Shown one piece after another: positions 10,830 through 22,569 of a DNA stretch of 54,331 bases. Within the stretch, counting starts at the first letter, position 1. Every line of letters begins with the position of its first letter. A program made the position numbers and the translations under genes. Source of the stretch: Psilocybe azurescens (lineage: Eukaryota; Basidiomycota; Agaricomycetes; Agaricales; Agrocybaceae); assembly GCA_023853785.1 (NCBI GenBank), contig JAJIRX010000531.1, positions 1-54,331 of the forward strand, read 5' to 3'. Below the pieces are notes generated by a model. The model made no database searches. It was given only the letters and a program-made list of their open reading frames with translations, and was not told the DNA's origin.

Positions 10830-12090
10830 ATGCTTTCGCTTTATGGATGTATGGACGGATGTTTGTGTTTTCGCTACGAGCTTTTCTATTTTACGAGGTT
10901 TCTTTGCTATTGCCATTTTCATTTATGTTTCCTTGTCGTGCACGGACCGTCGTCTGACTGTCAACGACGAAGATGTCAGGGGAACTGTTTGAGTCGAGTT
11001 CAAGTTGGTATTTCTTGCTCCTTGTTCTATCATCTGGGTGTGTCGTCACATCCCGCCGATTATATGCATGCTTCACCGTATTCTCCATTTTATATGCGAG
11101 GGTTCTTGAAACCATCTTCCTCGCAGAGTATCGAAATGGCGGGTGTCTTGAAAGCCAATACTGCATCGTAATCGTATGTCGTGCGGTCCTGGAGTTGTGA
11201 TGTGTTTTCTTTTGGCTTTAGATGATGGACGGTAGATATGCCAGCCTTCGTGCACGTGCAGGGAAATGTGTTCTGTAATCTGAGTGAGGGCCCTTGCTGC
11301 AATAAACTCCAAGTTTTCCTGCAAGTAACTATTGATGTCGTTGATCTTCTGAGTCTAATTTTTGGGTCAGAGAATATCACCCTATCATGACGACGATATC
11401 CAGATGCAGATGGGATGGCAGACTATTGGCGCATATCACGCCGTCGTTACGTGCCTAACAGGCTTCACGGGTACGTTAGTCAATTATGAACGCTCAAAAT
11501 ATCAGCGAATCAAAGAGAGCAAAGGCACACTATATCCGTCCGTGATGCCTCAAAGTTCGAGGTCAACGAGCATATTTTTGTGCGGGACTATTTTTGACAA
11601 CTGCGGGAGTCGGTTTGATACCTGCAATGCTCACATCAGCTCACACCGTTTAAGGCAAGTGGTAAGCCTGTCGCTTCAGTCACTGCTGTCATAGGATCGC
11701 TGGCTTTGAGCAGCCAACACGTGAAAACAAATCATGCCTTCGATTTCGGTACCTGGCGGTTTACTGAGAAACAGAGAACTGCGTTCCGGCTTCCTATGCC
11801 TTCAAGACACTCTCGGACGAGTTTGTTATTCATGAATCTAGCTATGAAGGATCTGTACATGACTCTGCTATCCAATGTCCAATGTGAAGTAGGCGACGAT
11901 GGAATATAAGTGAGTAATGCTCATGGTGGTATTACTCAGAGGATAAACCATGGAAGTGAAGTAGTTTTACAAGATCTTTCGAATGAAAATAATATTCTGC
12001 GAATTCTTTCTCCTAACAATTTGACGGATTATTATCACGGGCCCTTGAGAAACAAGTCGTTACTACTAGGTTCAAGCATAGATTCTCAGT
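10830..12090. other. Spacer between convergent phosphatase and membrane-protein genes, unit 1
   Basis: No gene was recognised. Blocks recur in units 2 and 4, for example CAGCGAATCAAAGAGA near 11500, 17415 and 30275, and TTTGACAACTGCGGGAGTCGG near 11595 with relatives near 17510 and 30375. The spacer therefore belongs to the duplicated unit and probably holds the 3' ends of both genes. Confidence 0.5.
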
Positions 12091-12093
12091 GTC

Positions 12094-12790
12094 TTACCGA
12101 ATTATTCGGTTGATTTGCTTTGCAGCACAGATCACTGGGACGATGTGGAATACAATCAAAGCGAATAAGAATACGGCGGTGCTGATTGACTTGGTTTGAC
12201 TGGCTGTGTAGGTTTGACCTGGATCGGTGAGGATCGTGATGAACAAAGTTAAAACGCCGAAGGCGATCGACCTAATATTATGTATTGAGAACATTTATTG
12301 AACAAAGGCTACAGTTCTGATAGCCTACCATGCAAGCAGAGAGAAAGGCAGGGCTAACAACATGAAAAAATCGAATGATTGCCTGCTATTGCGACGATTA
12401 GACGCCTAGACAAAAGAAACAGTTAGTGAAGAGCTCAATTCATATGTACATCGTATACTCACCTCAAGCCATACATAAGCAAATCTGGGGCCTATAAAAC
12501 TTGATTGCAAACATACATATGAGGCAGATACAGCAGTACCCAGGCCCGATGATATGATCATGCACATGACCGTCGTTCGTGCGTACATATTATTATTGAC
12601 GCCTGCAATTTGAAAGAACCCAAAGGATGTACTAGATACACGAGTAATTAGTAACGAAAACTGATAAAACTGGGTGACGTACTTCAAGAGTAATCCACAT
12701 CCTGGTGCACAGAGCAACTTCCATTTGACAGCCATACAGTACACTGCTTCATTCCATCCAGTTCTCAAAGTTTCCTACATGTCCAAATAT
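12094..12790 (-). pseudogene. Multi-pass membrane protein, copy 1 (5'-truncated)
   Basis: This copy keeps exons 3 to 6 of the family described at 17998-19009: MAVKWKLLCAPGCGLLLK, then SFGFFQIAGVNNNMYARTT with the hydrophobic CMIISSGLGTAVSASYVCL stretch, then SFDFFMLLALPFSLLAW, then FGVLTLFITIL to QINRIIR and TAA at 12094. Splice borders match the other copies. Exons 1 and 2 and the promoter are absent. Upstream of 12800 the sequence jumps to what lies near 19450 in unit 2, consistent with a deletion of about 0.65 kb. The remaining exons are open, so loss of the 5' end is the main lesion. Confidence 0.6.
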
Positions 12791-12829
12791 TGGGTTGATC
12801 CCGAAACGCTCAAATCTTTAGCATACTAA

Positions 12830-14070
12830 GAGAGGGCTTTTAATTCTGCGAGAAGGAATTTCGAAGCATGATGTGGAATTTCGAGGTGCTCACTGAAACC
12901 CAACACCCTAGGGATGACATATTATTAAACCCGCCCCCTTGCATGTACTTTATGATATGTCGAAGCTCTGCATGATCAGAACGAGATCTTCCATCGATAA
13001 CTTGAGAGTGTGTGTGAATTGTAAGAGGAGGATGCGCCATCGTGCTACAAAGTTCATGCTGAAACGTGCTGAATAGGAATAGGTAATACAGAGGAGGGCA
13101 CCGATGAGGCAGGGAACATTTGCGTGAGAGGTATATAAAGTCTCCCAAACAAGCCACAATAGCGGCGACCGGAGATGGCACCACATGTAATGTACATGTC
13201 AAAGCTGGCATCAGTGCAAGGAGACTCGTCCTAGGGTTCTTAGGGCAAGTCCAGGAACATGTGCTACTCCCAGATTGATGAAATACCGAAGCGCAGATGG
13301 AATATTCTCCACGGATGGCTGTCAAGCAGGAAAGGTGAAGGACAGCGCTGAATTCTGGTTAGCCACATATAATTTCCGACTCCTCCATCCAGAGATCTCA
13401 AGATTATGTCAGGATTTACTTACCCCGGTCCATACCGCTGCGCATGATGTACAAATTACACTTCCCAGAAGATAGAGACTAGCCTGTAGGCAGAGTTTGA
13501 AGGATCGCGTGTAATGATTAGAATGAAATCGCGTACAAAGAAAGACACAAGATAACCCCGTCAACAGAGCCAGAATGATCGTCTTATTATTATATCGAAC
13601 GATTATAAAGTCCACAATTAGATTTAAAATCAAGTCGCACAGAAGAACGAGAGACAAGCCTGATAACAGAGCTTGAAAGATCACGCATATTTAATGTTTG
13701 CAAGGGGGCAAAAATAAGGAAACTGAGATAGGACTGCGGCGAGGACTGTCCATGGTCTTCGGTGTACATTTGATCAACGATGTCGACTCTCGTGAATCGT
13801 ACCCCAACTTGGTGTCGAAAAGGCAACTCGCCCAACGTGCCGACTTTAGGGGTGTGCACATGATTTCGCACGATTACGATGCGTTCGTTGTGAACTTCAA
13901 TTCGAGTCTAAAGCCCGATATTGGAAGTCGTCCACGGAGAGTTTAGGAAGATCAATGTCCTTCGAATTTAACAAAGCCTGGGACTCGAATCTCGCACCTG
14001 ATGTCGAGTGTCATCCGCAGAAATTTAACCAGTGATACGTGTTACTTACACAGATACCACGGTAGTATGG
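12830..14070. other. Inter-unit region with dispersed short repeats
   Basis: No gene was recognised. The block at 12866-13080 matches 25535-25735 and partly 19509-19550 (GATGTGACAT..GAGGTGCCCGTT family), so it belongs to the duplicated unit. Two related modules of the form CAGAGCTTGAAAGATCGCG lie near 13490-13520 and 13655-13690. Relatives occur near 20030, 22585, 23160 and 26985. Confidence 0.5.
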
Positions 14071-14071
14071 C

Positions 14072-14079
14072 TATATATA
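14072..14079 (+). promoter_or_regulatory. TATA-like box in the conserved promoter block, unit 2
   Basis: TATATATA followed by CAGCCCAA is shared with 27102-27109 and, as a shorter form, with about 23281 in unit 3. It lies about 375 bases upstream of the leader ATG at 14455. The conservation of this block in three units suggests it is an ancestral promoter or a repeated element carried along with it. Confidence 0.4.
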
Positions 14080-14454
14080 CAGCCCAAGGTTCACAGGAGA
14101 GGAGCAATCAAGGCTACCAAGCTGAGAGACTGCGGCAATGAATGGATGACAGAATGATCAGGAGGGATCGGCTACAAATACCAAAAGGGGAAAACAATGG
14201 GCGCTGGGCAGGGCCAATGTCTCGGTGATACTAAAAGCGGGTCGCAATATACAGAGGGGGGTAGAGATGGGCCTGATCTACTCTACATGGGCTGCAAAGT
14301 GAGAAAATGAGCGCAACAAAGAGAATGGGCAGGGGATGGACTGAAGATAAGGGACCGGAGAGTTCCGATTGGTGCACAGAGCGTCATTGATGGGTGACAT
14401 CGTTTCCAGTATAGACACCACTCTTCCACCTCACTCACTCACTCACCAATAGTC

Positions 14455-14739
14455 ATGAGTTCCTTCCGCAACCACAGAGTCGTCATAGCCTTGCTGTTTT
14501 TGCCTATCACCACGGTACTCTTCCAGTCATCCTCGCCGACGCCCGAGAAGCACTCCCGGGAGACGATCGCACAGGCGCAGGCCCGGGGCGATGCAGAGAA
14601 CACCACCCCCGCTATGTCCTCCAGGTTCGCAGCTCTCATCACTGGCTCTCCGCCTGAGGACTCTGCAGTATGGAAGCCGCTCAAGCCGGCTCTTGTCACA
14701 TCGACGAACGGGAGCGGTCATTACACCCCTACTCGCTAG
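14455..14739 (+). other. Unit 2 leader ORF (94 aa, open)
   Basis: This open reading frame of 94 residues begins MSSFRNHRVV followed by a hydrophobic run (IALLFLPITTVLF) like a signal anchor. It continues with a Ser/Thr/Pro-rich tract and the WKPLKPALVTSTNGSG segment conserved in units 1 and 4. It has no recognised domain. A likely intron and the phosphatase GNHE exon follow at 14977. It could be a real small gene, or a 5' exon acquired by the phosphatase gene before the unit was duplicated. The function is unknown. Confidence 0.35.
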
Positions 14740-14976
14740 TCCACCCTCAATCCCCCGCTTAAGAGCATCGTAAAGACAAGGTACGCCTGCCGATTTTGTT
14801 TCATCTCATGTTTTCTGACTTCTTACCACTATTACGATGACAGAGCCGGCTATGCCACGAACTCGTTCCACAAGCTTACCCGATTCACGTCCATCCATAA
14901 TCTTCATTTGAATTGCCCTTTGCCTCCACTCCACTTACACTGACGTTTACACATACACATACACCGCCTTATCCAG

Positions 14977-16730
14977 ATACGCCGATCGGGTCACCCTTCT
15001 CCGCGGGAATCACGAGAGCAGACAGATCACACAAGTGTACGGGTTTCATGGTGCGCTTTTCTTCCTTCCTCTTTCCTCTTCCGCCCACTCTTTTTCATCT
15101 TCCTCCTCCCCTTCCTTCTTCTCCTTCTTTTCTATTTCGTCGGTTCTTTTTTCCTCTTTTCTTTCTTTGCATATGCTCGTCCTCTGGTGCCAACATCAAG
15201 ATATCGGTTTCGACGTTCTTCCACACTCCCCTCTTGCATCGTCTTGTCTCCACTCATTCTCATTTTACATATCCCCCATAGCATCGCCCACCAACTTGCA
15301 TCGACGACAGACAACTCTCCTACCTCCTTGCATCCGCAACTCTCGCTCCCAAATCCACCCTTTATCTCGCTCCTAACCCACAAACCAAACCCACAATTCC
15401 AACCCACAATTCCGAACCGAGATGAATAGACGAAGGCCAACAAAAATACGACAGCGCAACAGTGTCGAAAACATATTGTAGCGTTTTGATTTTCTCAATC
15501 TGACAGCTGTACGTTCCTCTCTTCTATACTTTCGTTCTCTCGTCGTTCGTTCGTGTTTGCGGTCCTGCATTCTTGCTGTCCCGCGGTCTTGCGGGCGTCC
15601 GTGCATGTGTTCGTTCGTTTGTCCATTATTTCTTGCGTCCTTTTGTTCGTTCTTTCTTCACCTTCACTGGTCCTCGCGACTCCATCCAGCGTTGGTGTCG
15701 ATGGTGTCATTCTCCCTAACCCTTTATCTTTTTATTGTATTCATTACGATCTGTCCATCGTCTAGGTTACGATACTGGTGCTGGCACTGGTTCTGGCGTT
15801 GTACTTTGTGTTCGACGATGTCCGTCTTCGTCTTTTCTTTGTGCTGTTCCTTTTCCTTCGTCGACATATACGGTATACCTCTACTCAAATTGAACTGACT
15901 TTCTTTTTTTTTCCCCTTCCTTAGACCCTTACGACGCCCTCGTCCGCTCCTCTACACACTGTGCATCTGTCTGCATATTCATCTGCTCATCGACCTACCT
16001 CTCATCAACTTCTCATCGAACCCGCATTCAACCAAAAACAAAACAGAACCCAAACTCAACGAAAACGAAAACGCAGATCATAGACGGCGAGACGCTCTGC
16101 ATGCACGGCGGGCTGTCGCCAGACATCCGCATGCTCGACTCGATCTGGTCTCTCTCGCGCGCCCAGGGAATTCCCCATGAGGGGGCAGTTTTGTGGTATG
16201 TTTTCTTCTTTATTTTGAGGGTTCTATTTTTTTTTTTACATTTAGCGTCTCTGTTTTTTAAAATTTTTTAGAATAACGACTGACGACACGCTTACCTCAC
16301 ATTCGCATCACATTTAATTTTACCTTTTCGGCACCTGAAGCTTGACAGGCACGTGTAGATCTGATCTGATCTGATCCGGACGACATGGACAACTGGGCTG
16401 TCGGCTCGCGCGGCACGGGTGGCTATTCAGGGGAAGCTTTGTCATCGGAGATCAGTTTCGTTCTGGTTGTTTAGATGGGCGCTAAATTGTTTCTTTGCTT
16501 TGTCTCCGTGATATCTCCTCCCGCTCCGTCTCGCCTATTTCTATTTGTCCGCGCACCCACACTCATTCCCACCCCACCCTCAATCCCCTCCTACTCATTC
16601 CCCAAAAAATCACAACCACAGTGCACCCACGTAAACGCTCTAGCACTCATCGCGCGCACACGCCAGCTCATGCAAGAAGGCTACAAATGCATGTTCGACG
16701 CCCAGCTCGTCACCGTGTGGTCCGCACTTG
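14977..16730 (+). pseudogene. PP2A-family Ser/Thr phosphatase remnant, unit 2
   Basis: 14977-15050 encodes [19 protein letters not shown], keeping the PP2A metal-binding GNHE signature intact, then a GTGCGC donor. 16077-16195 has GETLCMHGGLSPDIR. 16359-16449 has SDPDDMDNWAVGSRG, but its donor GTAAGT has become ATCAGT. About 16632-16728 has LALIARTRQLMQEGYKCMF and QLVTVWSA, then the frame jumps into sequence equal to 10865 in unit 1. About 340 bases encoding the C-terminus have therefore been deleted. The N-terminal catalytic exons are missing, as in unit 1. Not functional. Confidence 0.7.
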
Positions 16731-16739
16731 TATTTGCTG

Positions 16740-17990
16740 CAAGCTTTTCTATTTTACGACGTTTCTTTGCTATTGCTAATGCTATTTCTGTTGCCTTGTC
16801 GTGCACGGACCGGGAGCTGTCCCGTCATCGGGCCGTCAACGACGAAGTGGTGCATCACTCCCTGTTAAATCTCCTCGTATGGGTGTGCTAGCGGGTGGAA
16901 TTTTTGAGGACTCTGCACATCCTGCCGATGAGTTGCTTTGCGTGCTTCAGCTTGTTCTCGATTTTGTATGCAAGGGGTCTTCATGTCACCATCCTCAGAG
17001 AATAGCCAAACTGGTGTCTTGAAAGTCGATATAGTACTTTATATGTACAGGTGTCCTGAAGTCCAGGAGTTATGCCGTGTTTCTGTTTCCGTTGGGAGTT
17101 GGATGATCATGATGATTGCACGCTGCCGGCCGACCCTTCTTGTAGGGAATAAGTGTTCTGCGATCTGAGTCAGTGGCTGTCGCTGGGTTAAGCTTCGACT
17201 TAGGTGCAGGAAGACGTGTCACAAGCTACACGAGTAGTTATCGTTCATTTGCTGATTTAGTTTATTTTTCTTTGCATTCCGTGCCTAATCGCGTTCGAAC
17301 GCTGTTCACGTTTACGCCCAATGTACGTAGTATGTGTATACCCCGAGTATCGGGCGTACCGTGGCCAACAAATAGGCTTCACGTGTACGTTGGTCGATGA
17401 TGAACACTCAGAATATCAGCGAATCAAAGAAATCGAAGTCACACACACCATGTCCGTCCGTGATACCTCGAGGCTCGTGGTCGGTGAGCATATTTTAGTG
17501 CAAGACCATTCTTGACAACCGCGGGAGTCGGTTAGATGCCTGCAATGCTCACCACTTAAGGCAAGTGGTAAGCCTGTCGCTTCAGTCACTGCTATCATAG
17601 GATGACTGGCTTTGAGCTGTCAACACGTGAAAACAAAATGCCCTCGATTTCGATACTTGATGGTTTACCGAAAAACAGAGCACTACATTCCAGTGTCCTA
17701 TACCTTCAAGGCGCTCTCAGACGAGTCTGTTATTCATAGGTCTAGCTATGAAGGATGTGCGCATGACTATGCTGTCCAATATTTAATGTGAAGTAGGCGA
17801 TGGCGGAATACAACGGAGTGATATTCGTGGTGGTATTACTGAGTGAATAAACCCGTGGAAGTGGAGTAGTTTTACAAGATCTTTCGAACGAAAATAATAT
17901 CCTTTCAATTCTTTCTCCTAGCAGGTTGAGGAATTATTATCACGGGTCCTTAAGAAAGAATTTTTACTACTATGTCACAGCATAGATTCT
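16740..17990. other. Spacer between convergent genes, unit 2
   Basis: This is equivalent to 10830-12090 in unit 1 and 29530-30900 in unit 4, with many small differences. No gene was recognised in it. Confidence 0.5.
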
Positions 17991-17997
17991 CAGAGAC

Positions 17998-19009
17998 TTA
18001 CCAAATCATGCGGTTGATTTGTTTCGCAGCACAGATCAGTGGGATGGTGTGGAATATGGCCAAAGCGAATAAGAATACAGCCACAGTGACTGACTTGGTT
18101 TGGCTGGTGGTGTAGATTTGATTTGGATCAGTAAAGATCGTGATGAACAAAGTTAAGACTCCGAAGGAGATAGACCTAATATTGCATACTGAGAACGTTT
18201 ACTGAATGAAAGTTACGGTGATGATATCTTACCAGGTAAGAAGGGAGAAAGGCAGAGCTAACAACATGAAAAAGTCGAATGATTGCCTACTATTGCGACA
18301 ATTAGATGCCTAGACAAAAGAAATAGTTAGTGAAGAGCTCAATTCACATGTACATCATATAATCACCTCAAGCCATCTTTGAGCAAATCTGGGGCCTACA
18401 AAACTTGATTGCAGACATATATACGACGCAGACACGGCGGTACCCAGGCCCGATGATATGATCATGCACATTACCGTCGTTCGTGCATACATATTATTAT
18501 TAACGCCTGCGATTTGAAAGAATCCAAAGGATATACTAGGTACATGAGTTGTTAGTAATGACACTAATATAACTCGGTGGCATACTTCAAGAGTAGTCCG
18601 CACCCTGGTGCACAGAGCAACTTCCATTTTACAGCCATACAGTATATGGCCTCGTTCCATCTCGTTCTCAGCGTTTCCTACATGTCCGAGCATCAGTGTA
18701 ATCCTTTGTTTTGGATATTATTGATATACTGACATCTATATGAGCTGTTCTTGGAATGTCTGGAAAATTCTGGGCGTAATAGCATCGTAGAATGGCATAC
18801 AAACCGCAGCTATGTAATTTTGCCAAGGCTATGTAGGTCGTCGGTCCATGTTTATTTGCGAACTCGATGGATGTGGTCCAGAAGCGCTGTCTAAATTGTA
18901 TTGAATCAGTTCAGTGGATCGTGCACAAATGATGGATTTTTGTTATGCACCTGCCCGAGCTTGATAGCACGTCGGTCCCTCCAATGTGGGATGAGTTATT
19001 GGTAGCCAT
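17998..19009 (-). CDS. Small multi-pass membrane protein, copy 2 (intact, 243 aa, six exons)
   Basis: Joining 18951-19009, 18734-18890, 18586-18677, 18367-18535, 18233-18309 and 17998-18175 gives a frame of 732 bases (243 aa plus TAA) with no internal stop. Introns are 50-60 bp with GT..AG borders and TACTAAC or CTGAT branch-like sites. The N-terminal third (MATNNSSHIGG, FWTTSIEFANKHGPTTYI) is soluble-looking. From about residue 115 there are hydrophobic spans: CMIISSGLGTAVSASYICL, FFMLLALPFSLL, FGVLTLFITIF and VAVFLFALAIFHTIPLI, suggesting 3-4 membrane passes. I do not recognise the family. It faces the phosphatase module convergently. Related copies lie in units 1, 3 and 4, and the best conservation is in the exon 4 motif NNNMYARTTVMC. 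Confidence 0.75.
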
Positions 19010-19061
19010 TCTGCAAGTGGAGGTGTGATTTAAAGTTGTAGAAAGCAGGAAGGCGCTTTGC

Positions 19062-19069
19062 TATTTATG
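19062..19069 (-). promoter_or_regulatory. TATA-like element upstream of membrane-protein copy 2
   Basis: The minus strand reads CATAAATA about 53-60 bases before the ATG at 19009. The same motif sits in the equivalent place upstream of copy 4 (about 31980-31987), inside a conserved GCTATTTATGCAAG context. Position and conservation suggest a core promoter. Confidence 0.4.
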
Positions 19070-19079
19070 CAAGCCTGCG

Positions 19080-20430
19080 CGCATCGTCTCCTAACAACAT
19101 CCTTTTCTTTATATAGATTCCCGGAAAGCATGTTTCATATATACTCGGACATCCGTTGTGTCCGCAGATGGGCAGTCATATTCGTGGGCAGTATCGCTAA
19201 ATAAAGACAGGATTTACGACAGTTAGATTTGATGTACAGTTGGTGTCCTCTTTAGCTAAATTAAATCACGCTGTTGGATTTGATTGGGTATCGCATGATG
19301 TCTACGAAGCCCCACTAGGTTTTGGCTGGCCTCAGGAGTCAGCTCCTCACAGGCAATTAGCAGCTACCCGGAACAAACCTAAAACGCCACTTAGATTGGT
19401 TCTCGCTGCCATTATTCATTGTGTTATCACCTTGAAGGATTGATCCTCGAAATTTCTAAGTCCTTATTATACTAAGAGATGGCCTGCAGTGCTGCGGTTA
19501 AAATTCTGACGTTATGATGCGACATGTCAAAGTGCCCGTTGAGAAAAAGAGATGTCGAAGCTTCCATCACTATGCGGCCTCTAGTAAGGAGGCTGGAAGG
19601 AAACTGCCCATCAGTGCAGAAAAGAGACAGTCCATCGGTGAGGAAAAGAGCTGCCCGTCAGCGGGGAAGGAGTAACAGAAGGCAGATTGCACCATATCTC
19701 ATGTCAAATTCACGCACAGAGGATCACAAAATTCTCGCAGTCGATTCGATATTGGTTCCAGACAAGGTTTCACAGTTTATAGACAATAAACACAACAGAT
19801 TACGTATACAATAGATACTACTTCTTCCTTGCCTACCAATCCACGCCGCCGTTGTTGACAGGTTGTACACTTAAAACAGCTATATTGATACGTACATTGG
19901 TTCATTGGATAAAAATTAATCAAATAAGTAGGACTCTTGGTCCCAGTCACTGGCGCTTGAAAAGTGGCATGTATTAGTATATCCAATGATTAGAAGTCCA
20001 ATCGAGCAAAGAGCGAAATAAAAGACAGATCGGGGCGTGAAAGATCGTGTGTATTAATATCCAATGTTTACAAATCAAATTGTGCAGAAGCGAGAGACAG
20101 ACCCCACCGTTGGCGAGAGGGACAAGGTCTGTCTCGAGGAGGTGCGTCACGCCTGTTAGTGATGAATATATGTAAAGGTAGTTGGTTGGGGGATGGAGAG
20201 GTTGGCGGCATAAATGCCGCCTCGTCTCCAGGGCATAGAAACCGATGGAGATGCTGGAGGATGACCCCTACTATTACATCTCTATGGTCTCTATTCTACC
20301 TATGGTTATGGTGTCTGGACTTACAAAGTGAAGCGGTGATGGGCGGGTGGGATTTAAAATGTTCTTGATTCTAAATGACGGTTACGAGGATGGCTGGCGC
20401 TATCGGTCGTGGTGATGGATGGCTACTATA
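19080..20430. other. Inter-unit region, no recognised gene
   Basis: Contains the GATGCGACATGTCAAAGTGCCCGTTGA block (near 19515) shared with units 1 and 3 and a CGTGAAAGATCGTGTG module near 20035 shared with other unit flanks. A 67-codon frame at 19240 has no recognised domain. Confidence 0.45.
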
Positions 20431-20433
20431 GGC

Positions 20434-20520
20434 GGACACCAGCACGGTTCGAACTTCTGACCTCGCAGTATATGGGTCTACTTAATAAACGTCAGCCAAC
20501 CACTCTGCCACAGAGCTTTC
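20434..20520 (-). other. tRNA-like sequence with Pol III A and B box motifs
   Basis: On the minus strand, TGGCAGAGTGGTTGG (20510-20496) matches a tRNA A box/D arm and GTTCGAACC (about 20453-20445) matches a B box/T loop. They are about 45 bases apart. The T-stem does not pair well and no clean acceptor stem or anticodon arm could be drawn. This is therefore a tRNA pseudogene or the head of a tRNA-derived SINE rather than a working tRNA. Spacing suggests a Leu/Ser-type long-armed ancestor. Confidence 0.45.
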
Positions 20521-20607
20521 ATGTGCGGATGGCTGCCTGAGGGTATTTATACTCTTGTGCAATCCTGTCCGGTCTCAGGTTCTGGCTAGTTTTGGGTTTC
20601 GACCAAT

Positions 20608-21420
20608 TCCTGTCCGGATCAATAAGTTTCGGAATCGGGATTGACGGGGTAAATGCCGGCGGTTTTTACGGTGAGAATTACGGTGCGGACTAGTCATGTG
20701 GCGCTCTCAGCGAGCGCGACGCGCTTTGGGCCCATCTCCATTCAAATTAGGAACGCGCGCTAGCCTCCTGCAGGAAAAGAGCATATAAAGCATGCGCATG
20801 AATACTTAATATTTATGCTTTTAATTATATACAGGATATAGCTTGACTCAAAACACCACAATACATTACAGATAACGTATGTGTCATTTGCTTAACTTGA
20901 TTCGTTTTGAGGGTTGAAAGTGAAGGCAGGCAAGCTGCACTTAAGCATTGCAGAAGAATAGATGATAATGACAGTCATTTCTTTCCGTATTCATATAGTA
21001 AACTCACATTATATCTTGTAGTGCCGGTTCAAAGTTGGTCCCAATGAATATTACAAAGTCAACGCAGAAAAAATTGTCTGTGGCTTACTGCTTGTATTAT
21101 TAAAAGTTATTCTACTGTGTCTTTACTTAAATAGAACTACACCTGTCATAGAAAGAGTACGTTCCAGTGACGTCCGAGGTCTGTCCAAATTAAGTATGCA
21201 TACTTTATAAATCTACTGCACAAACCACATGCTCCTGAAGTCACACAGATGTTTCTACATGTGAACTAAATATCTAACATCGCTCTACAAATAAAGCAGG
21301 GATAATAAAATGAGCCAGGAGCTGTGTTGTCGCAGGACGAATGGCTTCCGGAAAATGCCGCTGTAATTTCCCCGGAATTTGCACCGTCAATTCCATTTCC
21401 CGAATGCACTCGTCCGGATT
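20608..21420. mobile_element. Possible small DNA transposon or MITE with diverged inverted repeats
   Basis: About 60 bases at 20612-20675 resemble, in reverse complement, 21357-21419. They share TCCGGA, TTCGG, ATTGACGG and CCGG words in the same order. The interior has no long reading frame. Similarity is only about two thirds, no target-site duplication was found, and the true ends could lie further out (about 20570 and 21500). Confidence 0.3.
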
Positions 21421-21500
21421 GGCGCCTGGCCGTTTTGTAAAAATTCAAAAATTTGTCCGGATCTGGACCAGACCGTTTGTGCTATAAACCGGGGTCCTAT

Positions 21501-21518
21501 GTACCCGCTCGCGGGTAC
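21501..21518. repeat. Perfect short palindrome
   Basis: GTACCCGC and GCGGGTAC flank a two-base centre, giving an 8-bp perfect stem next to the inverted-repeat region. Function unknown. Confidence 0.5.
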
Positions 21519-21529
21519 CTCCATTGCTC

Positions 21530-22560
21530 GAAGCCTCAAAGGTGTATTTATATCTCTGGGGCCCGTGGTTCCAATTTATTATTTTATTTTATTGCACCTT
21601 TGGCCACATTTTCATAATATTGGAGTATGTTGACTTGATATTGACTCCTAAGCACCCCAAACAGATGTGGTACCATCATGTTCCTCATTGGCTCCCAATA
21701 CCATACATATGCACTTACTGATGACCCACAGTTGAGACCGCGAGAGCACTGATTTCAAGCTCACTCTTCGCATTTATGCAGCTTCGGAACAACGATCTAA
21801 TGATCTGATGGATTTTAGAGGAATCTTTCAGACTGCAGGAGCACGGCCCTTATTTTGATATGCAAATCGCCAATCAATAAAAATTAAAGAACAAAAATAT
21901 TTTATCTTACATTAGTAGACAGTAGCATTGCGAGTGATATCGACTAATGATCCCAAAGAGCCAACCTTCTTGGTATTATCCCAACTTTTATCCATGTTAA
22001 GAATGTGTAGTCGGAGAGGAGCAGAAATCATATGCGATCACTGTCGTTGAACTGGCCCTATAACGAATTGTACAGAATAGTAGATTGCCGGTCAAGGTTT
22101 TTCAGTCTACTAATGAAGGCAAATTGAAGTAATGAAATAAAGCACACTATAAATTCGTATCAGTAGCGTCATCGATCCGGATATTTCTTTTGAAAGATGA
22201 ACCTAGGTTCTCCATATGACTGCGTTTGTAAACGCAAAGATTGATAATATTACACTATGGCTTGACTACAGCAGGGTATTAAACCAAACCTTATGACACC
22301 ATCTATCGTCTGTACAATGGAGTCGCAATCTAGTGATCATGGTGTAATGCAAAAGGTTCGGCTGAGGGTGCACAATTGCTAGCGTCCGATTATCAGCCAC
22401 AGATATACGGAAACATACCCACTGACACCAGTGATGACACATGTAGGCTAATGTTCATAGTGAGTTATTACACTGTCCGTATATGAAGCCGTCGCAAGGA
22501 CCCCAGTTGCACCTCAGAAATCAGACAGAAGCCGATTTGGACCCTTGATCCTTCTCGCCA
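21530..22560. other. AT-rich stretch, nothing recognised
   Basis: No reading frame with coding character, no known repeat and no match to the other units was seen by eye. It may be material inserted into unit 3 of the array. Confidence 0.4.
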
Positions 22561-22569
22561 ACGGTACAG

